From NCBI GenBank assembly GCA_021808185.1, contig JAKBCB010000270.1:1-5640 (forward strand): DNA of 5,640 nucleotides, given 5' to 3'. Below, in pieces: positions 5,551 to 5,640 of the stretch; position 1 is the stretch's first letter; the number at the start of each line of letters is the position of its first letter. A program made the translations under genes and the position numbers. The notes beneath the pieces were generated by a model. The model was not told where the DNA came from, searched no databases, and saw only the letters and a program-made list of their open reading frames with translations. This stretch comes from Pseudomonadota bacterium. Lineage in GTDB: Bacteria > Pseudomonadota > Alphaproteobacteria > Acetobacterales > Acetobacteraceae.

Positions 5551-5640
5551 ATGCGGGTGACGCTGCCGGAGCAGAGCCGGGTGGTGAAGAAGGTGCTGCC
5601 GCGCAGCCTGCTCGGCCGCAGCCTGCTGATCATTTCCGTG
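5551..5640 (+). CDS. Sensor histidine kinase, N-terminal fragment (EnvZ-like)
   Basis: Only 30 codons are in the window: a short charged start, then K-K-V-L-P-R-S-L-L-G-R-S-L-L-I-I-S-V, running into what must be the first membrane helix. The pattern of a basic stretch followed by L-P-R-S-L-x-G-R-S-L-L-I-I is one I associate with the N-terminus of alphaproteobacterial EnvZ-type kinases encoded near PetR/OmpR-type regulators. The catalytic parts (HAMP, His box, ATPase) lie beyond the edge and cannot be checked. The ATG at 5551 has GGAGG 7 bases upstream, the best ribosome site in the window; an ATG at 5544 is in another frame. If the call is right, it would autophosphorylate in response to an envelope signal and pass the phosphate to the response regulator encoded at 876-1586. 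Confidence 0.65.
   Translation, partial: MRVTLPEQSRVVKKVLPRSLLGRSLLIISV

Overview
The window is a GC-rich chromosomal stretch with tightly packed genes and strong GC bias at third codon positions. It most likely comes from an alphaproteobacterium. Rhodospirillales/Acetobacteraceae is my best guess, based on GC content, a PetP-like MarR regulator beside an OmpR-type response regulator, and a branched-chain aminotransferase gene divergent from them. This placement is inferred from protein character, not from a marker gene.

Layout from left to right: the 5' end of ilvE (minus strand, cut by the window edge); a 100-base divergent promoter region with a perfect TATAAT; a MarR-family regulator and an OmpR-family response regulator, 9 bases apart and surely co-transcribed; a 124-base gap with a short hairpin; a two-gene unit of unknown function (a small membrane-anchored protein and a DUF900-like serine alpha/beta hydrolase, 7 bases apart); a 110-base gap with a perfect 9-bp inverted repeat that looks like an operator; a secreted, probably outer-membrane beta-barrel protein; a strong GAAA-loop hairpin between convergent genes; a minus-strand family 9 glycosyltransferase (heptosyltransferase-like); and, divergent from it, the first 30 codons of a protein that looks like the N-terminus of an EnvZ-type sensor histidine kinase.

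The regulator genes at the left and the kinase start at the right plausibly form one two-component system (response regulator plus kinase) with a MarR partner. About 4 kb of genes for cell-envelope or unknown functions (membrane protein, hydrolase, outer-membrane protein, glycosyltransferase) lies between them. The envelope theme is suggestive, but the sequence does not show that the system regulates these genes. I see no tRNA, rRNA, CRISPR array, transposase, integrase or other mobile-element signature. The window is mostly ordinary chromosome; the least understood parts are the membrane-protein/hydrolase pair and the inverted repeat in front of the outer-membrane protein.
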